Assembly: GCF_026409565.1 (NCBI RefSeq) | Contig: NZ_CP112881.1 | Coordinates: 977,501 to 1,041,500, forward strand | Direction of reading: 5' to 3' | Source: Sneathiella aquimaris | Lineage (GTDB): Bacteria; Pseudomonadota; Alphaproteobacteria; Sneathiellales; Sneathiellaceae | DNA length: 64,000 bases | Shown: positions 26,965-37,800 of the stretch, piece by piece | Layout: every line of letters begins with the position of its first letter | How positions within the stretch are numbered: the first letter of the stretch is position 1 | The notes under the pieces: model-generated | The model's database searches: none | What the model saw: the letters and a program-made list of their open reading frames with translations, nothing else | Told to the model about the DNA's origin: nothing | Position numbers and translations under genes: made by a program

Positions 26965-28119
26965 ATGGCACATATTCATTGGCTTGGTGCAGGCTTATCG
27001 TCAGTTCCCGGCATTCGCAGACTGATCAAAAACGGTCATTCGCTGACTGTTTGGAACCGTACTCTGGAAAAAGCCCAAGCCGCGGTTGATGGGGTGGATG
27101 GTGACTGTGGGGTTGCGGCCTTCGATTTAGAGGTTTTTGCAGATAAACTGACAAAAGGGGATGTGGCAATTTCAATGTTGCCGGGCGATTTCCATCCGGT
27201 TGTTGCAAAGGTTTGTCTGGATGAAGAGGCCCATTTTGTTTCCAGCTCCTACATCTCTCCGGCAATGCAGGACCTTAACAAGATGGCCGAGGACAAAGGC
27301 GTCTGCTTCGTAAATGAAGTGGGGCTGGATCCGGGGATTGATCATTTGATGGCTCATGTTGTTATGAATGATTACAAGACCTCTGAGGTTTTCGATCCCA
27401 AGAATGAACATTTTTTCCGGTCTTATTGTGGTGGCCTTTCCGATGTTCCCAATGACTTTAAATATAAGTTCAGTTGGTCTCCTTTGGGTGTTTTGAAAGC
27501 CCTTCGTTCTCCGTCCAAGAGCATCAAGGATGGTCAGGAATATGATGTCAGTCGTCCTTGGGATGCGGTAGAACGATATGAAGTAGACTTGCCACAAGGT
27601 CATGAAACCTTTGAGGTTTATCCAAATCGCGATTCACTGCCCTATCTCGCCGAATATGGTTTTGGTGCGGAAATGAATGTTCAGCAATTTGTCCGTGGAA
27701 CCCTTCGTTACGGGGGCTGGTCGAAAGCCTGGTCTGATATTTTTAAAGAAGTTGAAACATTGGAAGGGCCAGAAGGCGAAGCGCGTCTTGAAGAAATGAG
27801 TGCTGATCTTTGGGACAAATACGCTGTTGAAGACGGCGAAGCGGACCGCGTCGTCCTCTGTGTTGATCTGGTGGCGACATCTGGTGGCCGGCAGGTTTAT
27901 AATAAATCCTATGTAATGGACGCTTATGGAGATGAAGCCTATACGGCAATGGCGCGATTGGTTTCCGTTCCAGTGAGTTTTGCTGTGGAAGCCGTTCTTG
28001 ACGGAAAATTTAAGCCGGGCGTCCATGCGGCCCCTTCTGATCCCAAAGTTGCGGCAGATTGGTTGGCTGAACTTAATAAACGGGGAGAAAAAATGGCACT
28101 GATCAATCATTTGAATTGA
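26965..28119 (+). CDS. Saccharopine dehydrogenase, L-glutamate-forming type
   Basis: 384 residues. It begins HIHWLGAGLSSVPGIRRLIK, a Rossmann start like Lys9-type enzymes, followed by VAISMLPGDFHPVVAKVCL, SSSYISPAMQDL and VGLDPGIDHLMAH, all hallmarks of the saccharopine dehydrogenase (glutamate-forming) family. It cleaves saccharopine to glutamate and 2-aminoadipate semialdehyde. AGGAG lies upstream of the ATG. It forms an operon with the preceding dehydrogenase. Confidence 0.88.
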   Translation: MAHIHWLGAGLSSVPGIRRLIKNGHSLTVWNRTLEKAQAAVDGVDGDCGVAAFDLEVFADKLTKGDVAISMLPGDFHPVVAKVCLDEEAHFVSSSYISPAMQDLNKMAEDKGVCFVNEVGLDPGIDHLMAHVVMNDYKTSEVFDPKNEHFFRSYCGGLSDVPNDFKYKFSWSPLGVLKALRSPSKSIKDGQEYDVSRPWDAVERYEVDLPQGHETFEVYPNRDSLPYLAEYGFGAEMNVQQFVRGTLRYGGWSKAWSDIFKEVETLEGPEGEARLEEMSADLWDKYAVEDGEADRVVLCVDLVATSGGRQVYNKSYVMDAYGDEAYTAMARLVSVPVSFAVEAVLDGKFKPGVHAAPSDPKVAADWLAELNKRGEKMALINHLN

Positions 28120-28143
28120 TAAAAGGCTACCACGGGAGGTTCC

Positions 28144-29241
28144 ATGAGAATTGTACAACGATTGGTTTATGTTGTTTGCGCGATGTTTTTTGGCGCTTCA
28201 GCTCACGCGAACTCCGAGTTGTCTTTTCTCAACCTGCCTGAGGGGTTTAACATTAAGGTCTGGGCCAGGGTTCCCGGTGCCCGATCCTTAGCGGCGACGC
28301 CGGATGGTAAGACCATTTATGTGAGCACACGAGGAGACACGGTTTACCGCATACAGGATAAAAATAACGATGGGGTCGCGGACGATGTCCGCCCCTTTTT
28401 GACCGGTTTGAAGGTTGCAAATGGAATTGCGCTGGATGCGACTGGAAGTCTGTATATTGCGGAACAGCACCGTATCTTCAAACTGTCAACCAACGGTGAA
28501 AAATCAATAATTCTGCCTGCAGGCATCTTACCTGACAGGCGTCATCATGGATGGCGTTATATCGGGATCAGTCCGGCGGGTGATCTGTTCGTGTCTGTTG
28601 GTGCACCTTGTAACATTTGTGAAGTGTCCGGGGTTGAGGGGACGCTGCTAAAGATCGATTTGTCATCGCTTGATCATACAATTTTTGCTGCCGGGGTCCG
28701 CAATTCGGTAGGGTTTGATTGGCATCCGGTCACTAAGGAGCTGTTTTTCACAGATAATGGGGGAGACAATCTCGGTGACGATATTCCGCCGGACGAGTTG
28801 AACAGGGCACAACGTAAAGGTCTGCATTTTGGATATCCCTTCTGGTATGACAACCAGAAAGCCTATCCGCAGTTCAGAAATAAAGGGTCGGTAAAAAATC
28901 CGGTTCCGCCTGTTATAAAATTTCAGGCGCATGTGGCCGCGCTTGGAATGGATTTTTACACAGGCTCACAATTTCCAGATGTCTATAAAAATGATGCGTT
29001 TGTTGCGCAGCACGGATCGTGGAACCGAACAGAGCCGGTCGGATATCGCGTGATGAGAGTGCAGTATGATAAAACGGGGCAGCCACTTTCAAAGTCTGTT
29101 TTCATCGATGGATGGTTGGCGACGGACGGGCAGGTTTTTGGTCGTCCAGTTGACATCGAAGAATTACCCGACGGATCCTTATTGATCTCCGATGATCATG
29201 CGGATGTAATTTACCGCGTCACTTATTCCGCGCCGAACTAA
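28144..29241 (+). CDS. Exported sorbosone dehydrogenase-like beta-propeller
   Basis: 365 residues. A 22-residue Sec signal peptide ends GASAHA-NSE. The mature protein shows repeated propeller strands (RSLAATPDGKTIYVSTRGDT, VANGIALDATGSLYIAEQHR, GWRYIGISPAGDLFVSVGAP) and the PQQ-dependent glucose/sorbosone dehydrogenase features HHGWRYIG, VRNSVGFDWHP, FTDNGGD and FVAQHGSWNR. The class oxidises sugars or aldehydes in the periplasm with PQQ. No CxxCH heme motif is present. It lies 24 bases after the saccharopine gene with GGGAGG ahead, so it may share the transcript, though a metabolic link is not obvious. Confidence 0.82.
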   Translation: MRIVQRLVYVVCAMFFGASAHANSELSFLNLPEGFNIKVWARVPGARSLAATPDGKTIYVSTRGDTVYRIQDKNNDGVADDVRPFLTGLKVANGIALDATGSLYIAEQHRIFKLSTNGEKSIILPAGILPDRRHHGWRYIGISPAGDLFVSVGAPCNICEVSGVEGTLLKIDLSSLDHTIFAAGVRNSVGFDWHPVTKELFFTDNGGDNLGDDIPPDELNRAQRKGLHFGYPFWYDNQKAYPQFRNKGSVKNPVPPVIKFQAHVAALGMDFYTGSQFPDVYKNDAFVAQHGSWNRTEPVGYRVMRVQYDKTGQPLSKSVFIDGWLATDGQVFGRPVDIEELPDGSLLISDDHADVIYRVTYSAPN

Positions 29242-29263
29242 GCATTTTCTATAAGAAAAGACG

Positions 29264-29282
29264 GCCACAATTAGAGAGTGGC
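29264..29282. terminator. Hairpin between convergent genes
   Basis: GCCAC, nine-base loop, GTGGC in the 48-base gap between the propeller gene and the convergent HlyD gene. The short stem and lack of a T tract make it weak. Confidence 0.35.
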
Positions 29283-29289
29283 ACCTTCT

Positions 29290-30669
29290 TTAGCGTTCCC
29301 GAAAAGACTGCGCCAGCGTGGTGTGGATGGGTTTAAGAAGATAATCCAACAGTGTTTTTTTACCTGAATGAATATCGGCAGTTGCGGTCATTCCTGGTAA
29401 AATAAGGTTTCTATCGGGATCATCGCCCACATAGGATTGTGTAAGGGCAACTTTCCCTTTGTAATAGTTGACGCCTTCTTCGTCTTGAAATGTGGTTGCA
29501 GACAAGTAGGTAAGTTCACCCACAATCGATCCATATCTGGAAAAATTATAAGTTGTGAATTTTACGGTTGCCGCCTGCCCAAGCTGTAAAAAGCCAATGT
29601 CTTCGGGCCTGACCCGCGTTTCGAGAACAAGTTCCTGGTCCACCGGGACGACGGACACGATCGGGTTGCCCGCTTTTATGACCGTTCCAATGGAGTTAAC
29701 ATCCAGTCCCTGAATGACGCCGTCAACAGGTGAGCGAATTTCAAGCCGTTTGATAACAGATTGCAGTCGGTCAAGTTCTTCACGGGTTTTTAGGGCTTCA
29801 GCATTCGCCAGCGCCATCTCGTCCAACGCTTCTTTTTTGACGCGACCTTCCATCTCTGTCAAACGGCCCCGGGCTTCGATGATTGCCTGATCGAGGGATT
29901 TGGCGGTCAGAACCAATTCGTCAAGTTGCCCCTTTTCTTTCAAATACTGGCGCTGGGATTCCAAGTAATCGTAGCGGCTTAGGGTTTTGCCTTTCAGTAG
30001 GCCTTGGCGAATTTTCATCTGTTCCCGTAACGGGGCAATCTGGGTTTGCAGAATTTTGATCTGGTCCTGCAAATTGCTGCGCTCGCCGATGCGTTGTTCA
30101 AGCTGCGCTTGAAGGACATTTCTTTGATTTTGAATGTCCAGCCTCTGGCTTTCCAAGAGTGTTTTCTGCTCTTTAATTAGCGGCGAAAACCGAGGATCTG
30201 AATAAGATGTATTAAAATCCGAATTTTTCACAAAGGCGCGAAGTCGGTCAGCCTTGATGGTTGAAATGGCAAGCTGAGTGGAAAGCTGTTTTATTTCGGA
30301 CAGGGCATCGGTAGGGTCAAGACGGATCAGAACCTGCCCTTCTTTGACGATATCGCCTTCCTGAATAGTGATATCACTGATTGTACCGCCATCAACATGC
30401 TGGATGGTTTGAACGGTGCCCGAAGGAATTACCTCGCCGGATGTTACGGCAACCTCATCTATAAGGGCATACTGAGCCCATAAAATGAACAGAAGCAATA
30501 TAACAAAACAGAACAGAATTGCCGTTCTCAGCAACGAAGAAGGGCCAGTTTCCTCGAGCATGATAGACTGACTAAGCCGCATTGTCTCAGGCTTGCCTTT
30601 ACGAAGGGGCTGTGCCTCTTCTTTGTATTTTTCTTGATCAATTGAAATGAATTTCAGTGAGTCAGCCAT
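29290..30669 (-). CDS. HlyD-family type I secretion adaptor
   Basis: 459 residues. Cytosolic N-terminus of about 50, one membrane helix (TAILFCFVILLLFILWAQ, about 48-66), then a periplasmic part with a lipoyl half-motif (HVDGGTISDITIQEGDIVKE), a long coiled coil (about 130-310) and the returning beta-barrel domain (VILRSPVDGVIQGL-like segment, then GLDVNSIGTVIKAGNPIVSV). It bridges the ABC pump to an outer-membrane TolC-type channel, which is not in the window. It is last in a three-gene operon and its start overlaps the preceding stop. Confidence 0.92.
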   Translation of the reverse strand: MADSLKFISIDQEKYKEEAQPLRKGKPETMRLSQSIMLEETGPSSLLRTAILFCFVILLLFILWAQYALIDEVAVTSGEVIPSGTVQTIQHVDGGTISDITIQEGDIVKEGQVLIRLDPTDALSEIKQLSTQLAISTIKADRLRAFVKNSDFNTSYSDPRFSPLIKEQKTLLESQRLDIQNQRNVLQAQLEQRIGERSNLQDQIKILQTQIAPLREQMKIRQGLLKGKTLSRYDYLESQRQYLKEKGQLDELVLTAKSLDQAIIEARGRLTEMEGRVKKEALDEMALANAEALKTREELDRLQSVIKRLEIRSPVDGVIQGLDVNSIGTVIKAGNPIVSVVPVDQELVLETRVRPEDIGFLQLGQAATVKFTTYNFSRYGSIVGELTYLSATTFQDEEGVNYYKGKVALTQSYVGDDPDRNLILPGMTATADIHSGKKTLLDYLLKPIHTTLAQSFRER

Positions 30670-32798
30670 TAGGCGCCTCCGAAGACAAGGGGTATGATAG
30701 TGGAGGCAGGCCCGATGGTTTGAACGGCCCCTCGATTAAGGAGAACCACGCGATCTGCGACCCGCATGTGGCTGGGACGGTGCGTAATAATCAGGACGGT
30801 TGCTTTTCCGCGCATTTTATTCACAGCCTCAAGAAAAGCTCTGTCGCCCTCTTCGTCCAGAGTATTACCAGGTTCGTCAAAGATCATGATTTTTGCGTTA
30901 GCAAGAAACGCCCGCGCCATGATCAGGCGTTGTTGAAACCCGGCTGGAAGTTGCTGCATGAGTTGGTCGCCAATGCGTGTATCAAGTTTGTCGGGCAATC
31001 GATCAATATCGGCCGTCAAATTGGCAAGTTCGCAGGCTTCCAGAATTTGTTGCTCACTGGCTGTACTGCTGGCAAGCAGTAGGTTTTGACGAATTGTTCC
31101 GTGGAAAAGCTCGCTATATTGCGGCATATATCCAATGGATTTTCTAAGTTCAATCGGGTCAATTTGCCGGATGTCGACACCATCCAGTGAAATGCGCCCG
31201 ACTTGCGGTTGGTATAAGCCGGTCAGCAGTTTAACGATTGTGGATTTGCCTGAACTGTTGGCACCAGCAAAGGCAACAACTTCACCTGCGCCAATATTAA
31301 AATCCAGTCCCATAACAGCAGGGTCCTGATCAGGCGCATATCTGAAGCTTACATGTGAAAAAGAGATGTTCCCTTTAAAGCGTTTCAGTTTTGAAGACGC
31401 ATATGGGTTATTTTCACTGGGCAGCATAAAAAGTTGATTAAGGCGTTTAATGCTGACCCCAATAATGTTCAGTTTAGTCAATGCCAGAAAAAGGGTTTGC
31501 GTAGGGGCCAGCATCCGCCAGATCAGGGCCATCGTTGCAACAAGTGCCCCGACTGTCATTGACTGGTCGAAGACCCGCCCGATTCCAAAGGTTAGGGTCA
31601 GGACGCCTGACGTAACCATGGTGACATGGGCAAACGTCTGCGCGACTGCCCCTGTCATGTTATTGTTCAAGCCCGCAAGCGCATTGCCGATAGAAATATC
31701 GCGAAAGCGTTCCAGCCATACTTCTTCAGCGCCCATCTGCTTGATAGCCCGCATCTTGTTGAAGGTTTCTGTTACGAACGATCCTTTAGTGGCTGAATTA
31801 GCGAGGTCGCTTGCTGTTTTCTGCTGAATAACGGGTAGAATAAAAAAGCCGACAATTGCGTACAAAACCAGCATTCCGATCGGGACAAGAACCAATGGTC
31901 CGCCCAATAGACCGATGGTGATCAGGTAAATGAAAATGAACGGCAACTCGAGAAAGGCGAGCGCCATGGGGCCGATAAAAAAGTCCCGAATGGCATCAAA
32001 TTCCCGGAACCGTGCGATTTTGGAGCCAAGCGAGGTGCGTTCCGTTTGGGAAATCGGCAGGGATAATATTTTCTGTAGGACAGTGCTTCCGACAATATAA
32101 TCCAGTCGAGCCCCAATATGGGCCAGCATAGAGCCGCGCAACAGGCGAAGAACGATATCGCAAAAGATTGCAATCCCAACGCCCATCAGCAGATAGGTAA
32201 GTGTTTCCAAAGACCCGGAACCAATAACCATATCATAGACCGCCATAATAAAGAGCGGTGTTGCCAGTGCTAACAAGTTCAGAAGAAAGGTCAACAGGAA
32301 TATCCGCTTGATCAGCGGAGCGAACCGGCCTGTTACAGCCCTGAACCAGTTTTGTCCTGTGTTCCACTGCCCTATTTTTTCTTTCGGTGTTGGGCTGAAG
32401 AAAAAAGCAGTGCCCCTTTCGTTTAATGCCTGCTTGTCACTTAGGACAGTATATTCCTGATATTCGGCATCAAAAATATAAACGCCATCGTCGTCGTTTG
32501 AAATAAGGACTTTCAGGGACCCTTTCTCAGGGTCAAACAGGCAGGGATACAGCCGTTCATCGATTTTGTTGATCGTTTGCAGTTCTGACGAACTTTGGTA
32601 ATGGAGATTGGCAAGGGTGCTCCGAAAATCCAGTAGATCCATCGTTGTTTTAAAGTGAGGCATTGCCTCAACCACCTGCTCGACGTCACCTCGCCAACCC
32701 AGCGCGTTCAGCATGGGTTTAACACACGCCGCATACTGGGTGTTTCGTCCCCAGTTATCTTCGTCAGGCCTGCCAAATGCAGAATTTAAAAAAGTCAT
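30669..32798 (-). CDS. Type I secretion ABC permease/ATPase, long form
   Basis: 709 residues. The N-terminal ~140 residues look like a degenerate, non-catalytic C39-peptidase-like domain as in LssB/LapB-type pumps: there is no Cys-His pair. About 165-440 holds six membrane helices. The nucleotide-binding domain has Walker A GANSSGKST, a poor ABC signature (LPAGFQQRL instead of LSGGQ), Walker B IMIFDEPGNTLD with its Glu kept, and H-loop ITHRPS. It exports proteins in one step across both membranes. It is encoded three bases after a second ABC subunit, so a heteromeric pump is likely. Confidence 0.9.
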   Translation of the reverse strand: MTFLNSAFGRPDEDNWGRNTQYAACVKPMLNALGWRGDVEQVVEAMPHFKTTMDLLDFRSTLANLHYQSSSELQTINKIDERLYPCLFDPEKGSLKVLISNDDDGVYIFDAEYQEYTVLSDKQALNERGTAFFFSPTPKEKIGQWNTGQNWFRAVTGRFAPLIKRIFLLTFLLNLLALATPLFIMAVYDMVIGSGSLETLTYLLMGVGIAIFCDIVLRLLRGSMLAHIGARLDYIVGSTVLQKILSLPISQTERTSLGSKIARFREFDAIRDFFIGPMALAFLELPFIFIYLITIGLLGGPLVLVPIGMLVLYAIVGFFILPVIQQKTASDLANSATKGSFVTETFNKMRAIKQMGAEEVWLERFRDISIGNALAGLNNNMTGAVAQTFAHVTMVTSGVLTLTFGIGRVFDQSMTVGALVATMALIWRMLAPTQTLFLALTKLNIIGVSIKRLNQLFMLPSENNPYASSKLKRFKGNISFSHVSFRYAPDQDPAVMGLDFNIGAGEVVAFAGANSSGKSTIVKLLTGLYQPQVGRISLDGVDIRQIDPIELRKSIGYMPQYSELFHGTIRQNLLLASSTASEQQILEACELANLTADIDRLPDKLDTRIGDQLMQQLPAGFQQRLIMARAFLANAKIMIFDEPGNTLDEEGDRAFLEAVNKMRGKATVLIITHRPSHMRVADRVVLLNRGAVQTIGPASTIIPLVFGGA

Positions 32799-32801
32799 GA
32801 C

Positions 32802-34577
32802 TTAAACCAGCTTTATTTTTGGACGAAAGGCAGGAGCAGGTTTTTTATAGTCTGTCAGGCTGTCGACAGGCATTTTCTGGAGTTGCTTCCTGGTTATTTT
32901 ATAACCCTGATCCGCGATCTTCAGAAGTGACGGGCGGTGACTAACCAAAATGATGGTGCTTTTCCCTTTTAGTTGGAACATGGCATTTTTGAGGATCTCA
33001 TCACCCGCAGCATCAAGCGACGTATTCGCTTCATCAAAAAGGATGATTTCCGGCTCGTTTACAAGAGCCCGGGCAATCGCAATACGTTGCCGTATACCAC
33101 CTGGCAGACTATCCGCGGCCCCATCGCCGACAATTGTGTCGTACCCTAAGGGAAGTCTTTTAATTGTATCGTCCAAACCCAGCCCAATGGAGAGGGTAAT
33201 CGCACGATCAATAGACGAGCCTTTTCGAAACATGGTCAGGTTTTCCATGATCGTGCCATGAAAGATCGTTCCGTTTTGTGGCAGATAAGCGATCCGATTG
33301 TGGATTTCCTCTTTTGGCAGATAAGCCATATCTTCGCCATTTAGCAGCACACGGCCTTGTGTTGGCGCAATCAGGCCCATGGCCAGCCATAGAAGAGTGG
33401 TTTTTCCGGACCCATTGGGCCCTGCAATCGCAGTGGTACTGCCGCTGAAGAATTGTGCATCCATATCCTGGAAAAGGTCGGCTTCATCGCCCCCGTAGCC
33501 AAACGAGACCTGTTCGAAAGCCAAGCGACCGCCGATCTCCGATTTTGGCAACATCTGGAAATTGAGCACGGTTTCACTGTTGGCAAAACTGTCCCGGGAC
33601 TCTTTTTCCTGTGGTAAGGACAACAGACTGTTAACCCGTTTCTTGGACAGTTTGATATTTTGATAATGTGTCCAGACACCCATGGCGCGAAGCAAAGGCT
33701 GAAGGGCCCGGCCCGATAAGAGGGTGCAGGCTGCCAAACCACCAATAGTTAGCACCTCATTAATAACAAGGACCGAACCAAACGCAGCAACAGAGATAAG
33801 TGTTATTTGCGAAAAAACGGACCCGAAACTTTGGGCTACCCCATTTTGAAAAGCGACCTTCTTAATCACACCAGCCGTCGTTTCCTGAAGCCGTTCATAT
33901 CGGCGCACCATTTGTGCTTCAAGCGCAAGGCCCTTGACGGTATGAATGCCTGTTAAAACTTCTATCAGGAAGTTATATCGCCGATCATCCCATGTAGAAC
34001 GTTCATCCAGTGCTTTTTTCAGGCCGCTTCCCATAAGCACTGTCAGGATGGCAAAAACCAGCAGCAGTAAAATGGGAGCAAGGACAAGAACACCGCCGAT
34101 ATAGCCAACCATGAATAGGAAGATGATACCAAATGGTAAATCAATAAAGACCAGAAGATTGTTGCCGGACATAAAATCCTTAAGGCTTTCAATCGAATTA
34201 AACCGATGAAGGTAAACGCCGGCGGCTTCTTTTTCAAAGCGTACAATGTCAGTGCCCATCGCATGAGACAGGGCGCGACAGCCTGCTAAATGATCAAATT
34301 TTGCACCAGAATAGGCTGTGATATAAGAGCGCCCTAAACGGAAGAAGGCTTCCAGTATCAAGGCTAAGCCAACCCCCAGAACAAGAAGCAGTAATGTATC
34401 TGTTGCATTGTTCGGGATGATGCGATCATAAATCTGCAAGATCATGATTGGTAACGCCAAGGCAAGAATGTTCAGCGCGGTCGAGGCTAGAATAATATCT
34501 AATCTAGTTTGCGTCGATTTTGGAAGCGACGCTTGCCTCAGCATCGGCTTGTCATCATTTGAGATGTCTATTTTCAA
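32802..34577 (-). CDS. Type I secretion ABC permease/ATPase, short form
   Basis: 591 residues from a TTG start, with membrane helices about 30-320 and no N-terminal peptidase-like domain, as in PrtD-type pumps. The ATPase part has Walker A GPNGSGKTT, signature LPGGIRQRIAIARAL (the Ser of LSGGQ replaced by Pro), Walker B IILFDEANTSLD and H-loop SHRPS. It is first in the operon, divergent from the large adhesin. It is not a copy of the long form: the two differ throughout, so each may contribute one half of a heterodimer. Alternatively, they form two separate homodimers. Confidence 0.88.
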   Translation of the reverse strand: MKIDISNDDKPMLRQASLPKSTQTRLDIILASTALNILALALPIMILQIYDRIIPNNATDTLLLLVLGVGLALILEAFFRLGRSYITAYSGAKFDHLAGCRALSHAMGTDIVRFEKEAAGVYLHRFNSIESLKDFMSGNNLLVFIDLPFGIIFLFMVGYIGGVLVLAPILLLLVFAILTVLMGSGLKKALDERSTWDDRRYNFLIEVLTGIHTVKGLALEAQMVRRYERLQETTAGVIKKVAFQNGVAQSFGSVFSQITLISVAAFGSVLVINEVLTIGGLAACTLLSGRALQPLLRAMGVWTHYQNIKLSKKRVNSLLSLPQEKESRDSFANSETVLNFQMLPKSEIGGRLAFEQVSFGYGGDEADLFQDMDAQFFSGSTTAIAGPNGSGKTTLLWLAMGLIAPTQGRVLLNGEDMAYLPKEEIHNRIAYLPQNGTIFHGTIMENLTMFRKGSSIDRAITLSIGLGLDDTIKRLPLGYDTIVGDGAADSLPGGIRQRIAIARALVNEPEIILFDEANTSLDAAGDEILKNAMFQLKGKSTIILVSHRPSLLKIADQGYKITRKQLQKMPVDSLTDYKKPAPAFRPKIKLV

Positions 34578-34814
34578 CTCTTATTGCCTTAACAAATCAA
34601 AATGCCAAAAAATGGGCAATGCCCTCGAACTTGAAACTCTATTTGGTAAGCATGGCCAATAAGTCTTTAATTTTGGTAAAAATTTCAGCAACTGTTGGGG
34701 GGTTGTTAACCACATTGATTAGCTGTTTGTTAAGGCTCCTGACATAAGGTGTCATTCATTATCTATTTTTCTAAATTTATTTTTAATTTGTCGGTATTGG
34801 TGTGAGAGGTTCCT
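34578..34814. promoter_or_regulatory. Divergent promoter region, export operon and adhesin
   Basis: AT-rich 237-base gap between the minus-strand secretion operon and the plus-strand adhesin. GAGAGG lies just upstream of the adhesin ATG. Promoters for both directions must be here, but I cannot fix them or a binding site with confidence. Confidence 0.4.
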
Positions 34815-37800
34815 ATGAGTGATGGTGACAATCAGAATTCTGATAGGCTAAACCAGGACTTAGAGCATTCAGCCTCTAATCTGGGGGCTTCTAAAAACGC
34901 TTTCTTTGATGAAGAGCAGGGAGCCAAGGATACGCAGACCGCCAATGAGTATGACCGGTCCCTTGCCAATATCCACAAAGGAAGTGGGCGGGAATACGAA
35001 GAGAGTAACACCGCCCCCCCTCCCGCGGGAGACGACAGTAATGTTCGCGACGAACAGTCAAATGACGCGGTGCTCAATGGTGAGCCCGGATTAGAGCCAC
35101 TGAATATTGATTTGAACTCAATTGGCAGTACGTCTGATGTCGACACCATGCCTGAGAATACGGAAGAGGCATCACTGCGTCCGTCAGAAAGTGAGGCGGG
35201 TTCTCTCACGGGGCTTCAAAGCGAGTCCCTGCTTGGAGATTCACTTCCTCATGAGACAGAAGCTGATTTTCAGGTTTCCTTATCCTCCGTTGAAACCTCA
35301 GGAGATGCTACCTTTGGAACTGTTCAGCCAGAAAATATTAATCTGGCCGCTCATTCGGTGGCGCTGGATGATAATACGATTGCAGAAAACTCTGCGATCG
35401 GGACCGTTGTCGGCACGGTCAGTGCCAAAGATCCGGAAGGTGGTGCCCTGACCTATAGCCTGTCAGATGATGCAGGCGGCCGGTTCACCATTGATCCCAA
35501 TACCGGCGAGATTAAAGTTGCGGATGCCCTCGATTTCGAAGATGTGAGTGCCTACACGGTGGTCGTGGATGTGAGCGACGGGGTGAATGTGACGCAGGAA
35601 ACCTTCACGCTGAATGTCAGTGATATCAACGAAGCGGCCCATTCGGTGGCGCTGGATGATTCGACCGTACTTGAAAATTCTGCGATCGGGACCGTTGTCG
35701 GCACGGTCAGTGCCGAAGATCCGGAAGGTGGTGCCCTGACCTATAGCCTGTCAGATGATGCGGGCGGCCGGTTCACCATTGATCCCAATACCGGCGAGAT
35801 TAAAGTTGCGGATGCCCTCGATTTCGAAGATGTGAGTGCCTACACGGTGGTCGTGGATGTGAGCGACGGGGTGAATGTGACGCAGGAAACCTTCACGCTG
35901 AATGTGGGTGACCTCAACGAAGCGGCCCATTCGGTGGCACTGGATGATAATGCGATTGCAGAAAACTCTGCGATCGGCACGGTTGTTGGCACGGTCAGTG
36001 CCGAAGATCCGGAAGGTGGGGCCCTGACCTACAGCCTGTCAGATGATGCGGGCGGCCGGTTCACCATTGATCCCAATACCGGCGAGATTAAAGTTGCGGA
36101 TGCCCTCGATTTCGAAGATGTGAGCGCCTACACGGTGGTCGTGGATGTGAGCGACGGGGTGAATGTGACGCAGGAAACCTTCACGCTGAATGTCAGTGAT
36201 ATCAACGAAGCGGCCCATTCGGTGGCGCTGGATGATTCGACCGTACTTGAAAATTCTGCGATCGGCACGGTTGTTGGCACGGTCAGTGCCAAAGATCCGG
36301 AAGGTGGTGCCCTGACCTACAGCCTGTCTGATGATGCGGGCGGCCGGTTCACCATTGATCCCAATACCGGCGAGATTAAAGTTGCGGATGCCCTCGATTT
36401 CGAAGATGTGAGCGCCTACACGGTGGTCGTGGATGTGAGCGACGGGGTGAATGTGACGCAGGAAACCTTCACGCTGAATGTGGGTGACCTCAACGAAGCG
36501 GCTCATTCGGTGGCGCTGGATGATAATACGATTGCAGAAAACTCTGCGATCGGCACGGTTGTTGGCACGGTCAGTGCCGAAGATCCGGAAAGTGGTGCCC
36601 TGACCTACAGCCTGTCTGATGATGCGGGCGGCCGGTTCACCATTGATCCCAATACCGGCGAGATTAAAGTTGCGGATGCCCTCGATTTCGAAGATGTGAG
36701 CGCCTACACGGTGGTCGTGGATGTGAGCGACGGGGTGAATGTGACGCAGGAAACCTTCACGCTGAATGTGGGTGACCTCAACGAAGCGGCCCATTCGGTG
36801 GCACTGGATGATAATGCGATTGCAGAAAACTCTGCGATCGGCACGGTTGTTGGCACGGTCAGTGCCGAAGATCCGGAAGGTGGTGCCCTGACCTACAGCC
36901 TGTCAGATGATGCGGGCGGCCGGTTCACCATTGATCCCAATACCGGCGAGATTAAAGTTGCGGATGCCCTCGATTTCGAAGATGTGAGCGCCTACAACGT
37001 GGTCGTGGATGTGAGCGACGGGGTGAATGTGACGCAGGAAACCTTCACGCTGAATGTGGGTGACCTCAACGAAGCGGCCCATTCGGTGGCACTGGATGAT
37101 AATGCGATTGCAGAAAACTCTGCGATCGGCACGGTTGTTGGCACGGTCAGTGCCGAAGATCCGGAAGGTGGGGCCCTGACCTACAGCCTGTCAGATGATG
37201 CGGGCGGCCGGTTCACCATTGATCCCAATACCGGCGAGATTAAAGTTGCGGATGCCCTCGATTTCGAAGATGTGAGCGCCTACAACGTGGTCGTGGATGT
37301 AAACGACGGCACCCAAATTACTCAAAAAACTTTTACGATTGATTTGGGTGATGTTAATGAAGCAATGCATTCAATTGTAATGGATGATCAATCTGTGGAC
37401 GAGAATTCCGCGATTGGCACGGTGGTCGGCACAATAAGCGCGGAAGACCCGGAGGGTGGTACGCTTACCTACAGCCTGTCCGATGATGCCGGCGGGAAAT
37501 TCACGATCGACCCGAATACAGGAGAAGTAAAGGTCGCTGGACCATTGGATTATGAAGATGTGAACAGTTACGACATAACCGTGGATGTGACGGATGGTGT
37601 TCATGTTGCTTCTGAAAGCTATACTGTGAATGTTGAGGATTTAGCTTCGCCCACCATGAGTGGCTTGGGAAACACCATTTCTCATGAAAATGCGTCTGAA
37701 GTGATGGAACTGGACCATATGGACATGTTCCCGAACCTTCAGTCTGGTAGAGAACTGGAGGCCAATATCGGGTCTGAAGTCTTTGAAGATATGATTTCTG

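Noticed and set aside
36039-36794. 251-codon open frame on the minus strand inside the adhesin repeats
   Set aside because: It is the antisense shadow of the 288-bp repeats and repeats with the same period; no ribosome site or independent family.
35346-37649. Tandem repeats as a possible CRISPR array
   Set aside because: Units are 288 bp, coding, and directly adjacent with no spacers; they encode cadherin-like domains. No cas gene seen.
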